Of a DNA stretch of 64,000 nucleotides, positions 1 to 12,121 are shown one piece after another. Position 1 is the stretch's first letter. Each line of letters opens with the position of its first letter. The stretch covers positions 20,037 through 84,036 of the forward strand of contig RPFO01000435.1 in the NCBI GenBank assembly GCA_009746045.1, given 5' to 3'. A model generated the notes under the pieces. The model saw nothing but the letters and a program-made list of their open reading frames with translations, was not told where the DNA came from and searched no databases. Origin of the DNA: Mesostigma viride (taxonomy: Eukaryota; Streptophyta; Mesostigmatophyceae; Mesostigmatales; Mesostigmataceae). A program made the translations under genes and the position numbers.

Positions 1-1065
1 GATGCCTTACGAACCAGTCAAGCCCATCTTTATGCTCAGCTAGATTTTTGGAGGCCTTTCTTGGAAGAAAAATGGTAATAGCCACCACTAAGCTGAATGA
101 AAGATACATCCTGGCTGATTGCCAACCCACTCAAAGGAATGAAATGCACATGATAATGTTTTTCAAGTCCAACGGCCGTTGGCTCACAACCCCCCTCTGG
201 GAAGGGTGGATGCCTTACGAACCAGTCAAGCCCATCTTTATGCTCAGCTAGATTTTTCAGAGGCCTTTCTTGGAAGAAAAATGGTAAATAGCCACCACTA
301 AGCTGCATGAAAGACACATCCTGCCTTATTGCCACCAAATGAAACGAATGAAATGCACATGATAATGTTTTTCAAGTCTAACGGCCGTTGGCTCACAACC
401 CCCCTGTGGGAAGGGTGGATGCCTTACGAACCAGTCAACCACATCTTTATGCTCAGCTAGATTTTTGGAGGCCTTTCTTGGAAGGCACATGGTAATAGCC
501 ACAACAAAGCTGCATGAAAGACACATCCTGCCTAACTGCCACCCAATGAAACGAATGAAATGCACATGATAATGTTTTTCCAATTCCAACGGCCGTTGGC
601 TCACAACCCCCCTGTGGGAAGGGTGGATGCCTTACGAACCAGTCAAGCCCATCTTTAAGCTCAGCTAGTTTTTTTGGAGGCCTTTCTAGGAGAAAAATGG
701 TAAATAGCCACCACTAGGCTGCATAAAAGACACATCCTGCCTTATTGCCACCCAATTAAACGAATGAAATGCACATGATAATGTTTTTCCAATTCCAACG
801 GCCGTTTGCTCACAACCCCCCTGTGGGAAGGGTGGATGCCTTACGAACCAGTCAAGCCCCATCTTTATGCTCAGCTAGTTTTTTTGGAGGCCTTTCTAGG
901 AGAAAAATGGTAAATAGCCACCACTAAGCTGCATGAAAGACACATCCTGGCTGCTTGCCACCCTATCAAACGAATAAAAAGCACATGATAATGTTTTTCC
1001 AATTCCAACGGCCGTTGGCTCACAACCCCCTTCGGGTAGAGGCCTTACGGACCAGTCAGAAATGG
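1..1065. repeat. 208-209-bp tandem repeat, about five copies
   Basis: The phrase GATGCCTTACGAACCAGTCA recurs at 1, 209, 418, 626 and 835, a period of 208-209 bp, with a decayed sixth start near 1048. Each unit carries the 14-bp palindrome CCAACGGCCGTTGG or a one-base variant (169, 378, 586, 795, 1005), followed by CTCACAACCCCC. Units differ by scattered substitutions and 1-bp indels. The array runs off the left edge. Short reading frames through it repeat the same peptide and are not credible genes. Confidence 0.9.
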
Positions 1066-1939
1066 TGTCCACCAAGCTATTCCCCCCACACCCACAGTTG
1101 TCCTTGTCCACATACCTTTCCAGTACAGTTGTCCTCAGCTTCTCAGCAACGGGCGACTCCTCTCCTTCTTGATGCCTTGACAGATATCACATAAACAAAA
1201 CACGATCACGAGAGCATCAGGATTGTTAGAGGTTTCCTCCATCAACGACCGTAAGATACACACACCTCAAAAACCAACTTTCTTGTCCTCCCAAATAACA
1301 TATGTTTTTAAATGTAAAATAAATCACATTCATATTCTGTCACTTGATTTAACCACACAATTGTTCAGGTCCAACGCCCGTTGGCATTACGCCTCTTCCC
1401 GGTAAAATACTATTTATTGCTCCAACCCCACAAGAAACTCGTTCCGGACCTGTTCGAAGCGAAGAGCACTGCCAGGGATCGGAGTCGAGCCAGATTTGTG
1501 TGCGGAACATGATGGCTGGCCTACCTGGTGTGGAGCAATAATGTCGACATTTTCAGTGACTGTTCAGCCTAAAAAAATAACAAGCAGATGCGACGGCCCC
1601 CCATTAAACAAATTATCCACCACTGTTGCGCTACACTAGCAATGTTTGTCAAGGTCCAACGGCCGTTGGCATCAAATAAATCACAACCATTGGTCACTCC
1701 ATTTAACCAATACCCACAACTTTTTAACCACACTAGAAATGTTTTTTGAGGTCCAACGGCCGTTGGAATCCAAAAAATGCCGAATTCATGTCAAATTTAT
1801 ATAAATGTGACAGTTGACAGAATTAGAGATAATTAAATCATCAAATCCAGCTTTAGCCATCAGCCTTACCCATCAGCAAAAATTGGCGAATTTCATTCAA
1901 TATTAGAATTCAAAATTTATTAATGAAATTTATGTTTCA
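1066..1939. other. Intergenic spacer with palindrome copies
   Basis: No convincing gene on either strand. The spacer holds palindrome copies at 1371 (variant CCAACGCCCGTTGG), 1656 and 1753. The last two share flanks: AATGTTT upstream and, after the palindrome, a short AT-rich stretch. AT content rises toward the 3' end of the neighbouring minus-strand gene (1770-1935). Confidence 0.6.
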
Positions 1940-2881
1940 TCATTCAACCTCTTCAGAATCCAAACACAACATCATGTCCCCTTTCCACTTGTACATACTA
2001 CTCTCGGCCAAATACAGCAAGCGTGCCTTCTTCCCCCCAAAAAACTTGAGATAATCCGGTGTGAAGATTGTTCCGCTGAGGACCTGCATAGCTAACTCCA
2101 CCAAAACGCTTGCCATATCCTCCTCCCTACACCTCCTCTCTAATAAGGCCTTCATGTCTGCGTTCTCATCAAATCCCATGATCAGAACTGCACATGCCAT
2201 TCCTCCCCCCTCCAGAGGCAGCCCCTCCAAAAGCTTCACCCATTCTGCCTCCCTACGCGCTCTCCTCCCCGGAGGAAAAAAAATGTCCTCATCCGGGTCA
2301 TAAGGAGTATCGCAGAACCAGAAAATGCTCCTTAACCCCCATAGTTCATAATTATCGTACAAGTCATCCATTTCCTTTCCCAATTGGCGTAAGCGAGCTG
2401 TCCACCCCCTCCAATTCCTCTCCAACACACGTCTCCTCTCAGCACGCTCGGACCTGAACAACCCTCCCATCGTCCTTGCTCGTGCATGTCCCTCTGGTGC
2501 TGGCTGGCGTCCTAACACCTCCTCAACTTCTTCACAATATACCTTAAAATACATTCCCCTTGTGACGAGTGTGTAGGGGGTGATATCAGCGCTTGCACAC
2601 TTTACTTGCCCGCCATACAATTCTCGGAAAAGAGACTCAGTTATCAATGTACGAGGACCATCCCCGAATGCGTCCACGAACCCAGAAATTAACTTAAAGC
2701 TGAATTGGGGTTCATACCTCCCCGACACCGCTTCCCTAGCCCCTCTACAAACTGCTTCAAAGCGGGCTACGTCGGGCGCCTCCATAAAAGCTGCGACTTC
2801 GGTCCAAATTTCCCACGGCAGTGAGATATCCCCTTCCATTATCGGCCCCGACGTCAAACTTGTCCCCTCTGCACATAACAT
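1940..2881 (-). CDS. F-box-like domain protein
   Basis: A 313-residue frame on the minus strand. Residues about 20-52 fit an F-box: LPWEIWTEVAAFMEAPDVAR followed by a conserved-looking FEAVCRGARE, matching the LP-x-E-x3-I...D-x-x-R-x-x-x-VC-x-x-x pattern of this Skp1-binding fold. The rest is charged, with no recognised repeat (no LRR, Kelch or WD). An adapter role in an SCF ubiquitin ligase is known for the family but only inferred here. The start is uncertain: Met15 (codon at 2837-2839) lies just before the F-box and is the likelier start. The upstream TTATGTGCAG could also be a splice acceptor, making this a 3' exon. It is first in a minus-strand cluster with the MYND gene. Composition looks like a real protein, unlike the surrounding repeats. 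Confidence 0.6.
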   Translation of the reverse strand: MLCAEGTSLTSGPIMEGDISLPWEIWTEVAAFMEAPDVARFEAVCRGAREAVSGRYEPQFSFKLISGFVDAFGDGPRTLITESLFRELYGGQVKCASADITPYTLVTRGMYFKVYCEEVEEVLGRQPAPEGHARARTMGGLFRSERAERRRVLERNWRGWTARLRQLGKEMDDLYDNYELWGLRSIFWFCDTPYDPDEDIFFPPGRRARREAEWVKLLEGLPLEGGGMACAVLIMGFDENADMKALLERRCREEDMASVLVELAMQVLSGTIFTPDYLKFFGGKKARLLYLAESSMYKWKGDMMLCLDSEEVE

Positions 2882-3243
2882 ACATCGACGTCCATCCTTA
2901 AAAAAAAATGAGGTTTTGTCGGAAAGAAAATATGCAAACGTTAGGCGAGGTTTCCAATCCCTAACGGCCGTTGGGTCACTAATTGTTGTTTAACCCACTA
3001 CAGTCGCATGAGAGAAAACGAAAGTCAATTTTATTCCAATTTCAAAGTGAAAGGAGAATCCACTATTACACCATTTTACAACACAAATCAGGTCAATTTT
3101 ATTCCAATTTCAAAGTAAAAAGAGAATTCACCATTACACCATTTTACAACACAAATCAGGACTACATACACAAATTTCAAACCCAAAATGCGTCCAGTTA
3201 TCCAACCTCAAAAGCAAATTATTACTCTACATTTCCAGTTTTT
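2882..3243. repeat. Spacer with 68-bp tandem duplication
   Basis: Between two minus-strand genes. A near-palindrome copy (CTAACGGCCGTTGG) lies near 2958. A 68-bp segment beginning GTCAATTTTATTCCAATTTC at 3024 is repeated at 3092 with a few substitutions. The sequence is AT-rich and would be 5' flank of the F-box-like gene and 3' flank of the MYND gene. Confidence 0.75.
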
Positions 3244-4020
3244 CTATGAGGAAGAACCGTAGTAGAAGGTGAAGGAGAAGTCGACCTCAGAGAAGTCGAC
3301 CTGAGTTCCATCCAGTATGGTCGTCCTGTTTACCCCCCTTATCACCCCTGCCAGCCCCTCCCTTGCTTGCCTCAGACGTTCGCATCTATCCTTATGCCTA
3401 CTCCAGTCAGCACGCTGGCACTCCTCACTGCAATATCTGGCATCCCTACATCCTCTACACCACTTCTGAGGGCCTGTTTGGCACCCACACCCCTCCTTGG
3501 AGCAATTTCGCATACCACGCATGGGGTCCCCATCCCTCACGATCGGGTCAGAGAGCAAGAAAAGGTTCATGTTGAGGGGTACTTCTGCCCCTACACACGC
3601 GTCAGCCCTCACGCGCAGGGAAGACGTAACATTCGGGTAAAATGCGCGCCCGTAGGTGCACCCAACCTGAGCCCCTTCCTCTTCCCCCAACTCTATCTTT
3701 GGCCCCTTTGTAATGAACGACACCAAAAGGCGGAACTCCCTCGTTGGGTCTATTGGCGCTCTTAGATCCATCTGTGGTACGAAAAAACCCTGTTGAATAC
3801 AGAAGTTCATATCAGCTAGCTGGGCGTACACAACCCTCTCCATTTGGCTGAACGAATCAAACGCCAATAAAACGGCCAAGTGGCGGCCTGTCTTCTCCTG
3901 CGCGACACGAACTTCCTCGAATATGACACGCGACAGGAAGCGAACTTGTTTGTAAACGTTTTGAAGGACGCTTCCGTAGACTTCATTCACGATCTCGGAC
4001 TCATTCGCGATCTCGGCCAT
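3244..4020 (-). CDS. MYND-type zinc-finger protein
   Basis: About 258 residues starting at the ATG at 4018-4020, which sits in a good context (AAAAAGATGGCC). Upstream in-frame sequence has no ATG. The C-terminal third holds a MYND finger: paired cysteines in CSKEGCGC, then WCRGC, RYCSEEC and a closing ADWSRHKDRC. This gives the C-x-C...C-x2-C...YC-x3-C...H-x3-C ladder that binds two zinc ions. MYND domains usually bind proline-rich peptides. The N-terminal 170 residues are not recognised; no SET domain is seen. About 35 residues follow the finger. No frame damage, and composition differs clearly from the repeats. The partner or pathway cannot be read from sequence. Confidence 0.75.
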   Translation of the reverse strand: MAEIANESEIVNEVYGSVLQNVYKQVRFLSRVIFEEVRVAQEKTGRHLAVLLAFDSFSQMERVVYAQLADMNFCIQQGFFVPQMDLRAPIDPTREFRLLVSFITKGPKIELGEEEGAQVGCTYGRAFYPNVTSSLRVRADACVGAEVPLNMNLFLLSDPIVRDGDPMRGMRNCSKEGCGCQTGPQKWCRGCRDARYCSEECQRADWSRHKDRCERLRQAREGLAGVIRGVNRTTILDGTQVDFSEVDFSFTFYYGSSS

Positions 4021-4200
4021 CTTTTTCAGGGAAAAAACGAACAAAAAGATTTACATCGCGGCCAAAAAAACGCGTTTTCCCATTAGTGTGTTTGCCTAAT
4101 TTATTGTAATCATTCATTTTTAAAACAGTCAGGTCCTTCACAACCTCAGAAAATGATTTCATTAAATTGGCATATACATTTAAAAACATCTTAGGTCGCA

Positions 4201-4455
4201 CTACTTTTTGCGTTTCAGTTTACGTTTGTTTCCCGGTTGAATAAAGTTGACACCATCCCCTTCATCGTCGGAAATTAAGGCCGGCATTTCGTCCACTTCA
4301 GCTTGTACATCATCTTTTTTCATCACAACCATGGCTGGAATTGAATCCCAAAATTTCTCAATCGCTCTAACAACTTCGGCTGGCAGTTTTTTGGCCCCCC
4401 GTTCAACTGCCTCTCTCTCCTGGTTCGACACCGAAACGTCCTTGTCTTTCTCCAT
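4201..4455 (-). CDS. Small charged protein or terminal exon, basic C-terminus
   Basis: An 84-residue frame beginning MEKDKDVSVSNQ at the ATG at 4453-4455. It is acidic in the middle (ISDDEGDG) and ends in a lysine/arginine cluster, NKRKLKRKK, that looks like a nuclear localisation signal. The family is not recognised. A splice acceptor-like CACGTGCAG sits just upstream on the minus strand, so this may be the last exon of a gene whose upstream part I cannot find. It lies 180 bp upstream of the MYND gene in the same orientation. It could still be a chance frame. Confidence 0.4.
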   Translation of the reverse strand: MEKDKDVSVSNQEREAVERGAKKLPAEVVRAIEKFWDSIPAMVVMKKDDVQAEVDEMPALISDDEGDGVNFIQPGNKRKLKRKK

Positions 4456-5036
4456 TGAAAAAAACTGCACGTGAAGCACAACTGGCACAACCAATGTAAG
4501 TAAACCTAGTAACTTCAGGGGCGGATTAATTCATCAGCCGGAGTACAATTTTATTTTACAACGCCAACGGCCGTTGGCATTACAGCAATGAAGTTAAGAT
4601 AAAAACGTCGTAATGCAACGGCTGATAAAACTGGCGTATAATCAATAACGCAAAAAAAATTGGCAAGAACTTTTTTTTGGAGGTCCAACGGCCGTTGGCA
4701 TCACGTAAATCACAACAGCAATGATGGAAACTGATTTTGCAAGTCCAACGGCCGTTGGCATCAAGAAAATCAGAAGAGGGAGCGACTGCCCAAAAAACGC
4801 ATAATAATAAAACAAGTACCTTGCAGGTGGTTGACAGACGCGAATCTTGTGTGGCGACGTGGAATCTGCAAGGAATGCGCAAAAACGTTGCAATCAGAAT
4901 TACAAGGATTACATATTTTCCACATTTCGTTTTTCAGGTCCAACGGCCGTTGGCATGAGATTAATAAGAATACCACTACATGCGTGTGAGAAAATTGTGC
5001 CGGGTGACAGAATTAAATCCAAGTTGCCCAGCAGGT
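4456..5036. other. Spacer with four palindrome copies
   Basis: Exact CCAACGGCCGTTGG copies at 4563, 4685, 4745 and 4940, each followed by CAT. The copies at 4685 and 4745 share wider flanks with the one at 1656 (TTTTGNAGGT before; CATCA...AAATCA after), pointing to a longer dispersed repeat. No gene seen. Confidence 0.7.
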
Positions 5037-5544
5037 GGGAGGGAGGGAGGGAGGGAGGGAGGGAGGGAAGGAGGGAAGGAGGGAGGTAGGGAAGGAGGGA
5101 AGGAGGGAAGTAGGGAGGGAGGGAGGGAGGGAGGGAGGGAGGGAGGGAGGGAAGGAGGGAAGGAGGGAAGGAGGGAAGAAGGGAAGGAGGAAGGAGGGAA
5201 GGAGGGAAGGAGGGAAGGAGGAAAGGAGTAGGGAAAGGAGGAGGGAAGGAGGGAAGGAGGGAAGGAGGGAAGAAGGGAAGGAGGAAGGAGGGAAGGAGGG
5301 AAGGAGGGAAAGGAGGGAAGGAGGGGGAGGAGGAAGGAGGGAAGGAGGGAAGGAGGGAAGGAGGGAAGGAGGGAAGGAGGGAAGGAGGGAAGGAGGGAAG
5401 GAGGGAAGGAGGGAAGGAGGGAAGGAGGGAAGGAGGGAAGGAGGGAAGGAGGGAAGGAGGGAAGGAGGGAAGGAGGGAAGGAGGGAAGGAGGGAAGGAGG
5501 GAAGGAGGGAAGGAGGGAAGGAGGGAAGGAGGGAAGGAGGGAAG
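5037..5544. repeat. GGGA / GGGAAGGA purine microsatellite
   Basis: About 500 bp of uninterrupted purines apart from a few T interruptions. It grades from (GGGA)n at 5037-5150 to a regular 8-bp GGGAAGGA repeat from about 5335 to 5543, and abuts the 28-bp minisatellite directly. Such polypurine-polypyrimidine runs can form triplex DNA. The Pro/Ser/Leu-rich reading frames opposite are by-products. Confidence 0.95.
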
Positions 5545-7730
5545 GATAAATACCTAGGGGGGGTGCTGGCATGCATAAATACCTAGGGGGGGTGCTGGCA
5601 AGCATAAATACGTCGGGTGGGGTGCTGGCATGCATAAATACCTAGGGGGGGGGCTGGCATGCATAAATACCTAGGGGGGTGCTGGCATGCATAAATACCT
5701 AGGGGGGGTGCTGGCATGCATAAATACCTAGGGGGGGTGCTGGCATGCATAAATACCTAGGGGGGGTGCTGGCATGCATAAATACCTAGGGGGGGTGCTG
5801 GCATGCATAAATACCTAGAGGGGGTGCTGGCATGCATAAATACCGAGGGGGGGTGCTGGCAAGCATAAATACCTAGGGGGGGGTGCTGGCATGCATAAAT
5901 ACCTAGGGGGGGTGCTGGCATGCATAAATACCTAGGGGGGGTGCTGGCATGCATAAATACCTAGGGGGGGTGCTGGCATGCATAAATACCTAGAAGGGGG
6001 TGCTGGCATGCATAAATACCTAGGGGGGGTGCTGGCATGCATAAATACCTAGGGGGGGTGCTGGCATGCATAAATACCTATGGGGGGGTGCTGGCATGCA
6101 TAAATACCTATGGGGGGTGCTGGCATGCATAAATACCTAGGGGGGGTGCTGGCATGCATAAATACCTATGGGGGGTGCTGGCATGCATAAATACCTAGGG
6201 GGGTGCTGGCATGCATAAATACCTAGGGGGGGTGCTGGCATGCATAAATACCTAGGGGGGGTGCTGGCAAGCATAAATACGTCGGGTGGGGTGCTGGCAT
6301 GCATAAATACCTAGGGGGGGGCTGGCATGCATAAATACCTAGGGGGGGTGCTGGCATGCATAAATACCTAGGGGGGGTGCTGGCATGCATAAATACCTAG
6401 GGGGGTGCTGGCATGCATAAATACCTAGGGGGGGTGCTGGCATGCATAAATACGTCGGGGGGGTGCTGGCATGCATAAATACCTAGGGGGGGTGCTGGCA
6501 TGCATAAATACCTAGGGGGGGTGCTGGCATGCATAAATACCTAGGGGGGGTGCTGGCATGCATAAATACCTAGAGGGGGTGCTGGCATGCATAAATACCG
6601 AGGGGGGTGCTGGCATGCATAAATACCTAGAGGGGGTGCTGGCATGCATAAATACCGAGGGGGGGTGCTGGCATGCATAAATACCTAGGGGGGGTGCTGG
6701 CATGCATAAATACATGTGGGGGGTGCTGGCATGCATAAATACCTAGGGGGGGTGCTGGCATGCATAAATACCTAGGGGGGTGCTGGCATGCATAAATACC
6801 GAGGGGGGGTGCTGGCATGCATAAATACCTAGAAGGGGGGCTGGCATGCATAAATACCTAGGGGGGTGCTGGCAAGCATAAATACGTCGGGGGGGTGCTG
6901 GCATGCATAAATACCTAGGGGGGTGCTGGCATGCATAAATACCTAGGGGGGGTGCTGGCATGCATAAATACCTAGGGGGGTGCTGGCATGCATAAATACC
7001 TAGGGGGGGTGCTGGCATGCATAAATACCTAGGGGGGTGCTGGCATGCATAAATACCGAGGGGGGGTGCTGGCATGCATAAATACCTAGAGGGGGTGCTG
7101 GCATGCATAAATACCGAGGGGGGGTGCTGGCATGCATAAATACCTAGGGGGGGTGCTGGCATGCATAAATACATGTGGGGGTGCTGGCATGCATAAATAC
7201 CTAGGGGGGGTGCTGGCATGCATAAATACCGAGGGGGGTGCTGGCATGCATAAATACCGAGGGGGGGATGCTGGCATGAATAAATACCTAGGGGGGGTGC
7301 TGGCATGCATAAATACCTAGGGGGGTGCTGGCATGCATAAATACCTAGGGGGGGTGCTGGCATGCATAAATACCTAGGGGGGGGTGCTGGCATGCATAAA
7401 TACCTATGGGGGGTGCTGGCATGCATAAATACCTAGGGGGGTGCTGGCATGCATAAATACCTATGGGGGGTGCTGGCATGCATAAATACCTAGGGGGGGT
7501 GCTGGCATGCATAAATACCTAGGGGGGTGCTGGCAAGCATAAATACGTCGGGTGGGGTGCTGGCATGCATAAATACCTAGGGGGGGGCTGGCATGCATAA
7601 ATACCTAGGGGGGTGCTGGCATGCATAAATACCTAGGGGGGGGTGCTGGCATGCATAAATACCTAGGGGGGTGCTGGCATGCATAAATACCTAGGGGGGG
7701 TGCTGGCATGCATAAATACCTAGGGGTTCA

Positions 7731-7927
7731 GCTGCCACTCGTACCGTTTTTTCTGTTTTTATTTTTTAATGGGGGCCGGCCTGGGGCAGCGGCGGCGGGT
7801 GGACGAAAACTGATAGCGTTCCCGTTTGTGCATCCCGTGACCACCGGCCACCAAACGGAGGCACGACACCAAGGCAGATCAAGCACCAAAGGAAGCAGCA
7901 AGGACGTTGACGTTATTAACCAAGAAT
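7731..7927. repeat. ~190-bp block embedded in the minisatellite, copy 1
   Basis: Starts GCTGCCACTCGTACC, passes a T-rich stretch ending TTTTTTAATGGGGGCC, then a GC-rich GCAGCGGCGGCGGGTGGA, and ends TTAACCAAGAAT before the satellite resumes. Nearly identical blocks lie at 8481, 11041 and 11931, and a diverged relative lies in the right flank at 13603-13755. No gene seen. Confidence 0.9.
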
Positions 7928-8480
7928 GGGGGTGCTGGCATGCATAAATACGTCGGGGGGGTGCTGGCATGCATAAATACCTAGGGGGGTGCTGGCATGC
8001 ATAAATACCTAGGGGGGGTGCTGGCATGCATAAATACCTAGAGGGGGTGCTGGCATGCATAAATACCGAGGGGGGGTGCTGGCAAGCATAAATACCTAGG
8101 GGGGGTGCTGGCATGCATAAATACATGTGGGGGGTGCTGGCATGCATAAATACCTAGGGGGGGTGCTGGCATGCATAAATACCGAGGGGGGGTGCTGGCA
8201 TGCATAAATACCGAGGGGGGGATGCTGGCATGAATAAATACCTAGGGGGGGGTGCTGGCATGCATAAATACCTAGGGGGGTGCTGGCATGCATAAATACC
8301 TAGAGGGGGTGCTGGCATGCATAAATACATGTGGGGGGTGCTGGCATGCATAAATACCTAGGGGGGTGCTGGCATGCATAAATACCTAGGGGGGTGCTGG
8401 CATGCATAAATACCTAGGGGGGGTGCTGGCATGCATAAATACCTAGGGGGGTGCTGGCATGCATAAATACCTAGGGGGGT

Positions 8481-8677
8481 GCTGCCATTCGTACCTTTTT
8501 TTCTGTTTTTATTTTTTAATGGGGGCCGGCCTGGGGCAGCGGCGGCGGGTGGACGAAAACTGATAGCGTTCCCGTTTGTGCATCCCGTGACCACCGGCCA
8601 CCAAACGGAGGCACGACACCAAGGCAGATCAAGCACCAAAGGAAGCAGCAAGGACGTTGACGTTATTAACCAAGAAT
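8481..8677. repeat. ~190-bp embedded block, copy 2
   Basis: Same block as at 7731, with nearly identical sequence exactly 750 bp downstream, so the block and surrounding satellite units were probably copied together. Confidence 0.9.
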
Positions 8678-11040
8678 GGGGGTGCTGGCATGCATAAATA
8701 CGTCGGGGGGGTGCTGGCATGCATAAATACCTAGGGGGGTGCTGGCATGCATAAATACCTAGGGGGGGTGCTGGCATGCATAAATACCTAGGGGGGGTGC
8801 TGGCATGCATAAATACCTAGGGGGGTGCTGGCATGCATAAATACCTAGGGGGGTGCTGGCATGCATAAATACCTAGGGGGGGTGCTGGCATGCATAAATA
8901 CATGTGGGGGGTGCTGGCATGCATAAATACCTAGGGGGGGTGCTGGCATGCATAAATACCGAGGGGGGTGCTGGCATGCATAAATACCGAGGGGGGATGC
9001 TGGCATGAATAAATACCTAGGGGGGGTGCTGGCATGCATAAATACCTAGAGGGGGGCTGGCATGCATAAATACCTAGGGGGGGTGCTGGCATGCATAAAT
9101 ACCGAGGGGGGGTGCTGGCATGCATAAATACCTAGGGGGGGTGCTGGCAAGCATAAATACCTAGGGGGGGTGCTGGCATGCATAAATACCTAGAGGGGGT
9201 GCTGGCATGCATAAATACCTAGGGGGGGTGCTGGCATGCATAAATACCTAGGGGGGGGCTGGCATGCATAAATACCTAGGGGGGGGTGCTGGCATGCATA
9301 AATACCTAGGGGGGGTGCTGGCATGCATAAATACCGAGGGGGGGTGCTGGCATGCATAAATACCGAGGGGGGGATGCTGGCATGAATAAATACCTAGGGG
9401 GGGTGCTGGCATGCATAAATACGTCGGGGGGGTGCTGGCATGCATAAATACCTAGGGGGGGTGCTGGCATGCATAAATACCTAGGGGGGGTGCTGGCATG
9501 CATAAATACCTAGGGGGGTGCTGGCATGCATAAATACGTCGGGTGGGGTGCTGGCATGCATAAATACCTAGGGGGGTGCTGGCATGCATAAATACCTAGG
9601 GGGGGTGCTGGCATGCATAAATACATGTGGGGGGTGCTGGCATGCATAAATACCTAGGGGGGGTGCTGGCATGCATAAATACCGAGGGGGGTGCTGGCAT
9701 GCATAAATACCGAGGGGGGATGCTGGCATGAATAAATACCTAGGGGGGGTGCTGGCATGCATAAATACCTAGGGGGGTGCTGGCATGCATAAATACCTAG
9801 AGGGGGTGCTGGCATGCATAAATACCGAGGGGGGGTGCTGGCATGCATAAATACCTAGGGGGGGGGCTGGCATGCATAAATACATGTGGGGGATGCTGGC
9901 ATGCATAAATACCTAGGGGGGGTGCTGGCATGCATAAATACCTAGGGGGGTGCTGGCATGCATAAATACCTAGGGGGGGTGCTGGCATGCATAAATACCT
10001 AGGGGGGTGCTGGCATGCATAAATACCTAGGGGGGGTGCTGGCATGCATAAATACCTAGAGGGGGTGCTGGCATGCATAAATACCGAGGGGGGGTGCTGG
10101 CATGCATAAATACCTAGGGGGGTGCTGGCATGCATAAATACCTAGGGGGGGGCTGGCATGCATAAATACCTAGGGGGGGGCTGGCATGCATAAATACCTA
10201 GGGGGGGTGCTGGCATGCATAAATACCGAGGGGGGTGCTGGCATGCATAAATACCTAGGGGGGGTGCTGGCATGCATAAATACCGAGGGGGGTGCTGGCA
10301 TGCATAAATACCGAGGGGGGGATGCTGGCATGCATAAATACCTAGGGGGGGTGCTGGCATGCATAAATACCTAGGGGGGGGCTGGCATGCATAAATACCT
10401 AGGGGGGGTGCTGGCATGCATAAATACCTAGGGGGGGGGCTGGCATGCATAAATACGTCGGGGGGGTCGCTGGCATGCATAAATACCTAGGGGGGTGCTG
10501 GCATGCATAAATACCTAGGGGGGTGCTGGCATGCATAAATACCTAGGGGGGGGGCTGGCATGCATAAATACCTAGGGGGGGTGCTGGCATGCATAAATAC
10601 CTAGGGGGGGTGCTGGCATGCATAAATACCTAGGGGGGGGCTGGCATGCATAAATACCAAGGGGGGGTGCTGGCATGCATAAATACCGAGGGGGGGTGCT
10701 GGCATGCATAAATACCTAGGGGGGTGCAGGCATGCATAAATACCGAGGGGGGGTGCTGGCATGCATAAATACCTAGGGGGGTGCTGGCATGCATAAATAC
10801 CTAGGGGGGGGGCTGGCATGCATAAATACCTAGGGGGGGGCTGGCATGCATAAATACCTAGGGGGGGTGCTGGCATGCATAAATACCTAGGGGGGTGCTG
10901 GCATGCATAAATACCTAGGGGGGGGGCTGGCATGCATAAATACGTCGGGGGGTCGCTGGCATGCATAAATACCTAGGGGGGTGCTGGCATGCATAAATAC
11001 CTAGGGGGGGTGCTGGCATGCATAAATACCTAGGGGGGGG

Positions 11041-11231
11041 GCTGCCATTCGTACCTTTTTTTCTTTTTTTATTTTTAAGCCGGCCTGGGGCAGCGGCGGC
11101 GGGTGGACGAAAACTGATAGCATTCCCGTTCGTGCATCCCGTGACCACCGGCCACCAAACGGAGGCACGACACCAAGGCAGATCAAGCACCAAAGGAAGC
11201 AGCAAGGACGTTGACGTTATTAACCAAGAAT
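11041..11231. repeat. ~190-bp embedded block, copy 3
   Basis: Same block with a shorter T-rich segment (TATTTTTAAGCCGGCC; the AATGGGGG piece is missing). It forms a sub-type with copy 4. Confidence 0.9.
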
Positions 11232-11930
11232 GGGGGTGCTGGCATGCATCAATACCTAGGGGGGGTGCTGGCATGCATAAATACATGTGGGGGGTGCTGG
11301 CATGCATAAATACCTAGGGGGGGGGCTGGCATGCATAAATACGTCGGGGGGTCGCTGGCATGCATAAATACGTCGGGTGGGGTGCTGGCATGCATAAATA
11401 CCTAGGGGGGTGCTGGCATGCATAAATACCTAGGGGGGGGTGCTGGCATGCATAAATACCGAGGGGGGGTGCTGGCATGCATAAATACCTAGGGGGGGTG
11501 CTGGCATGCATAAATACCTAGGGGGGGGCTGGCATGCATAAATACCGAGGGGGGGTGCTGGCATGCATAAATACCTAGGGGGGGTGCTGGCATGCATAAA
11601 TACGTCGGGTGGGGTGCTGGCATGCATAAATACCTAGGGGGGTGCTGGCATGCATAAATACCTAGGGGGGGGCTGGCATGCATAAATACCTAGGGGGGGT
11701 GCTGGCATGCATAAATACCTAGGGGGGGTGCTGGCATGCATAAATACCTAGGGGGGGGCTGGCATGCATAAATACCGAGGGGGGGTGCTGGCATGCATAA
11801 ATACCTAGGGGGGTGCAGGCATGCATAAATACCGAGGGGGGGTGCTGGCATGCATAAATACCTAGGGGGGGTGCTGGCATGCATAAATACCTAGGGGGGG
11901 TGCTGGCATGCATAAATACCTAGGGGGGGG

Positions 11931-12121
11931 GCTGCCATTCGTACCTTTTTTTCTTTTTTTATTTTTAAGCCGGCCTGGGGCAGCGGCGGCGGGTGGAGGA
12001 AAACTGATAGCGTTCCCGTTTGTGCATCCCGTGACCACCGGCCACCAAACGGAGGCACGACACCAAGGCGGATCAAGCACCAAAGGAAGCAGCAAGGACG
12101 TTGACGTTATTAACCAAGAAT
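11931..12121. repeat. ~190-bp embedded block, copy 4
   Basis: Same short sub-type as copy 3, 890 bp downstream of it. Differs by a few substitutions (for example GTGGAGGAAAAC for GTGGACGAAAAC). Confidence 0.9.

Noticed and set aside
4976-5635. Proline/serine/leucine repeat protein on the minus strand
   Set aside because: Translation of the GGGAAGGA microsatellite; frames are open only because of the repeat.
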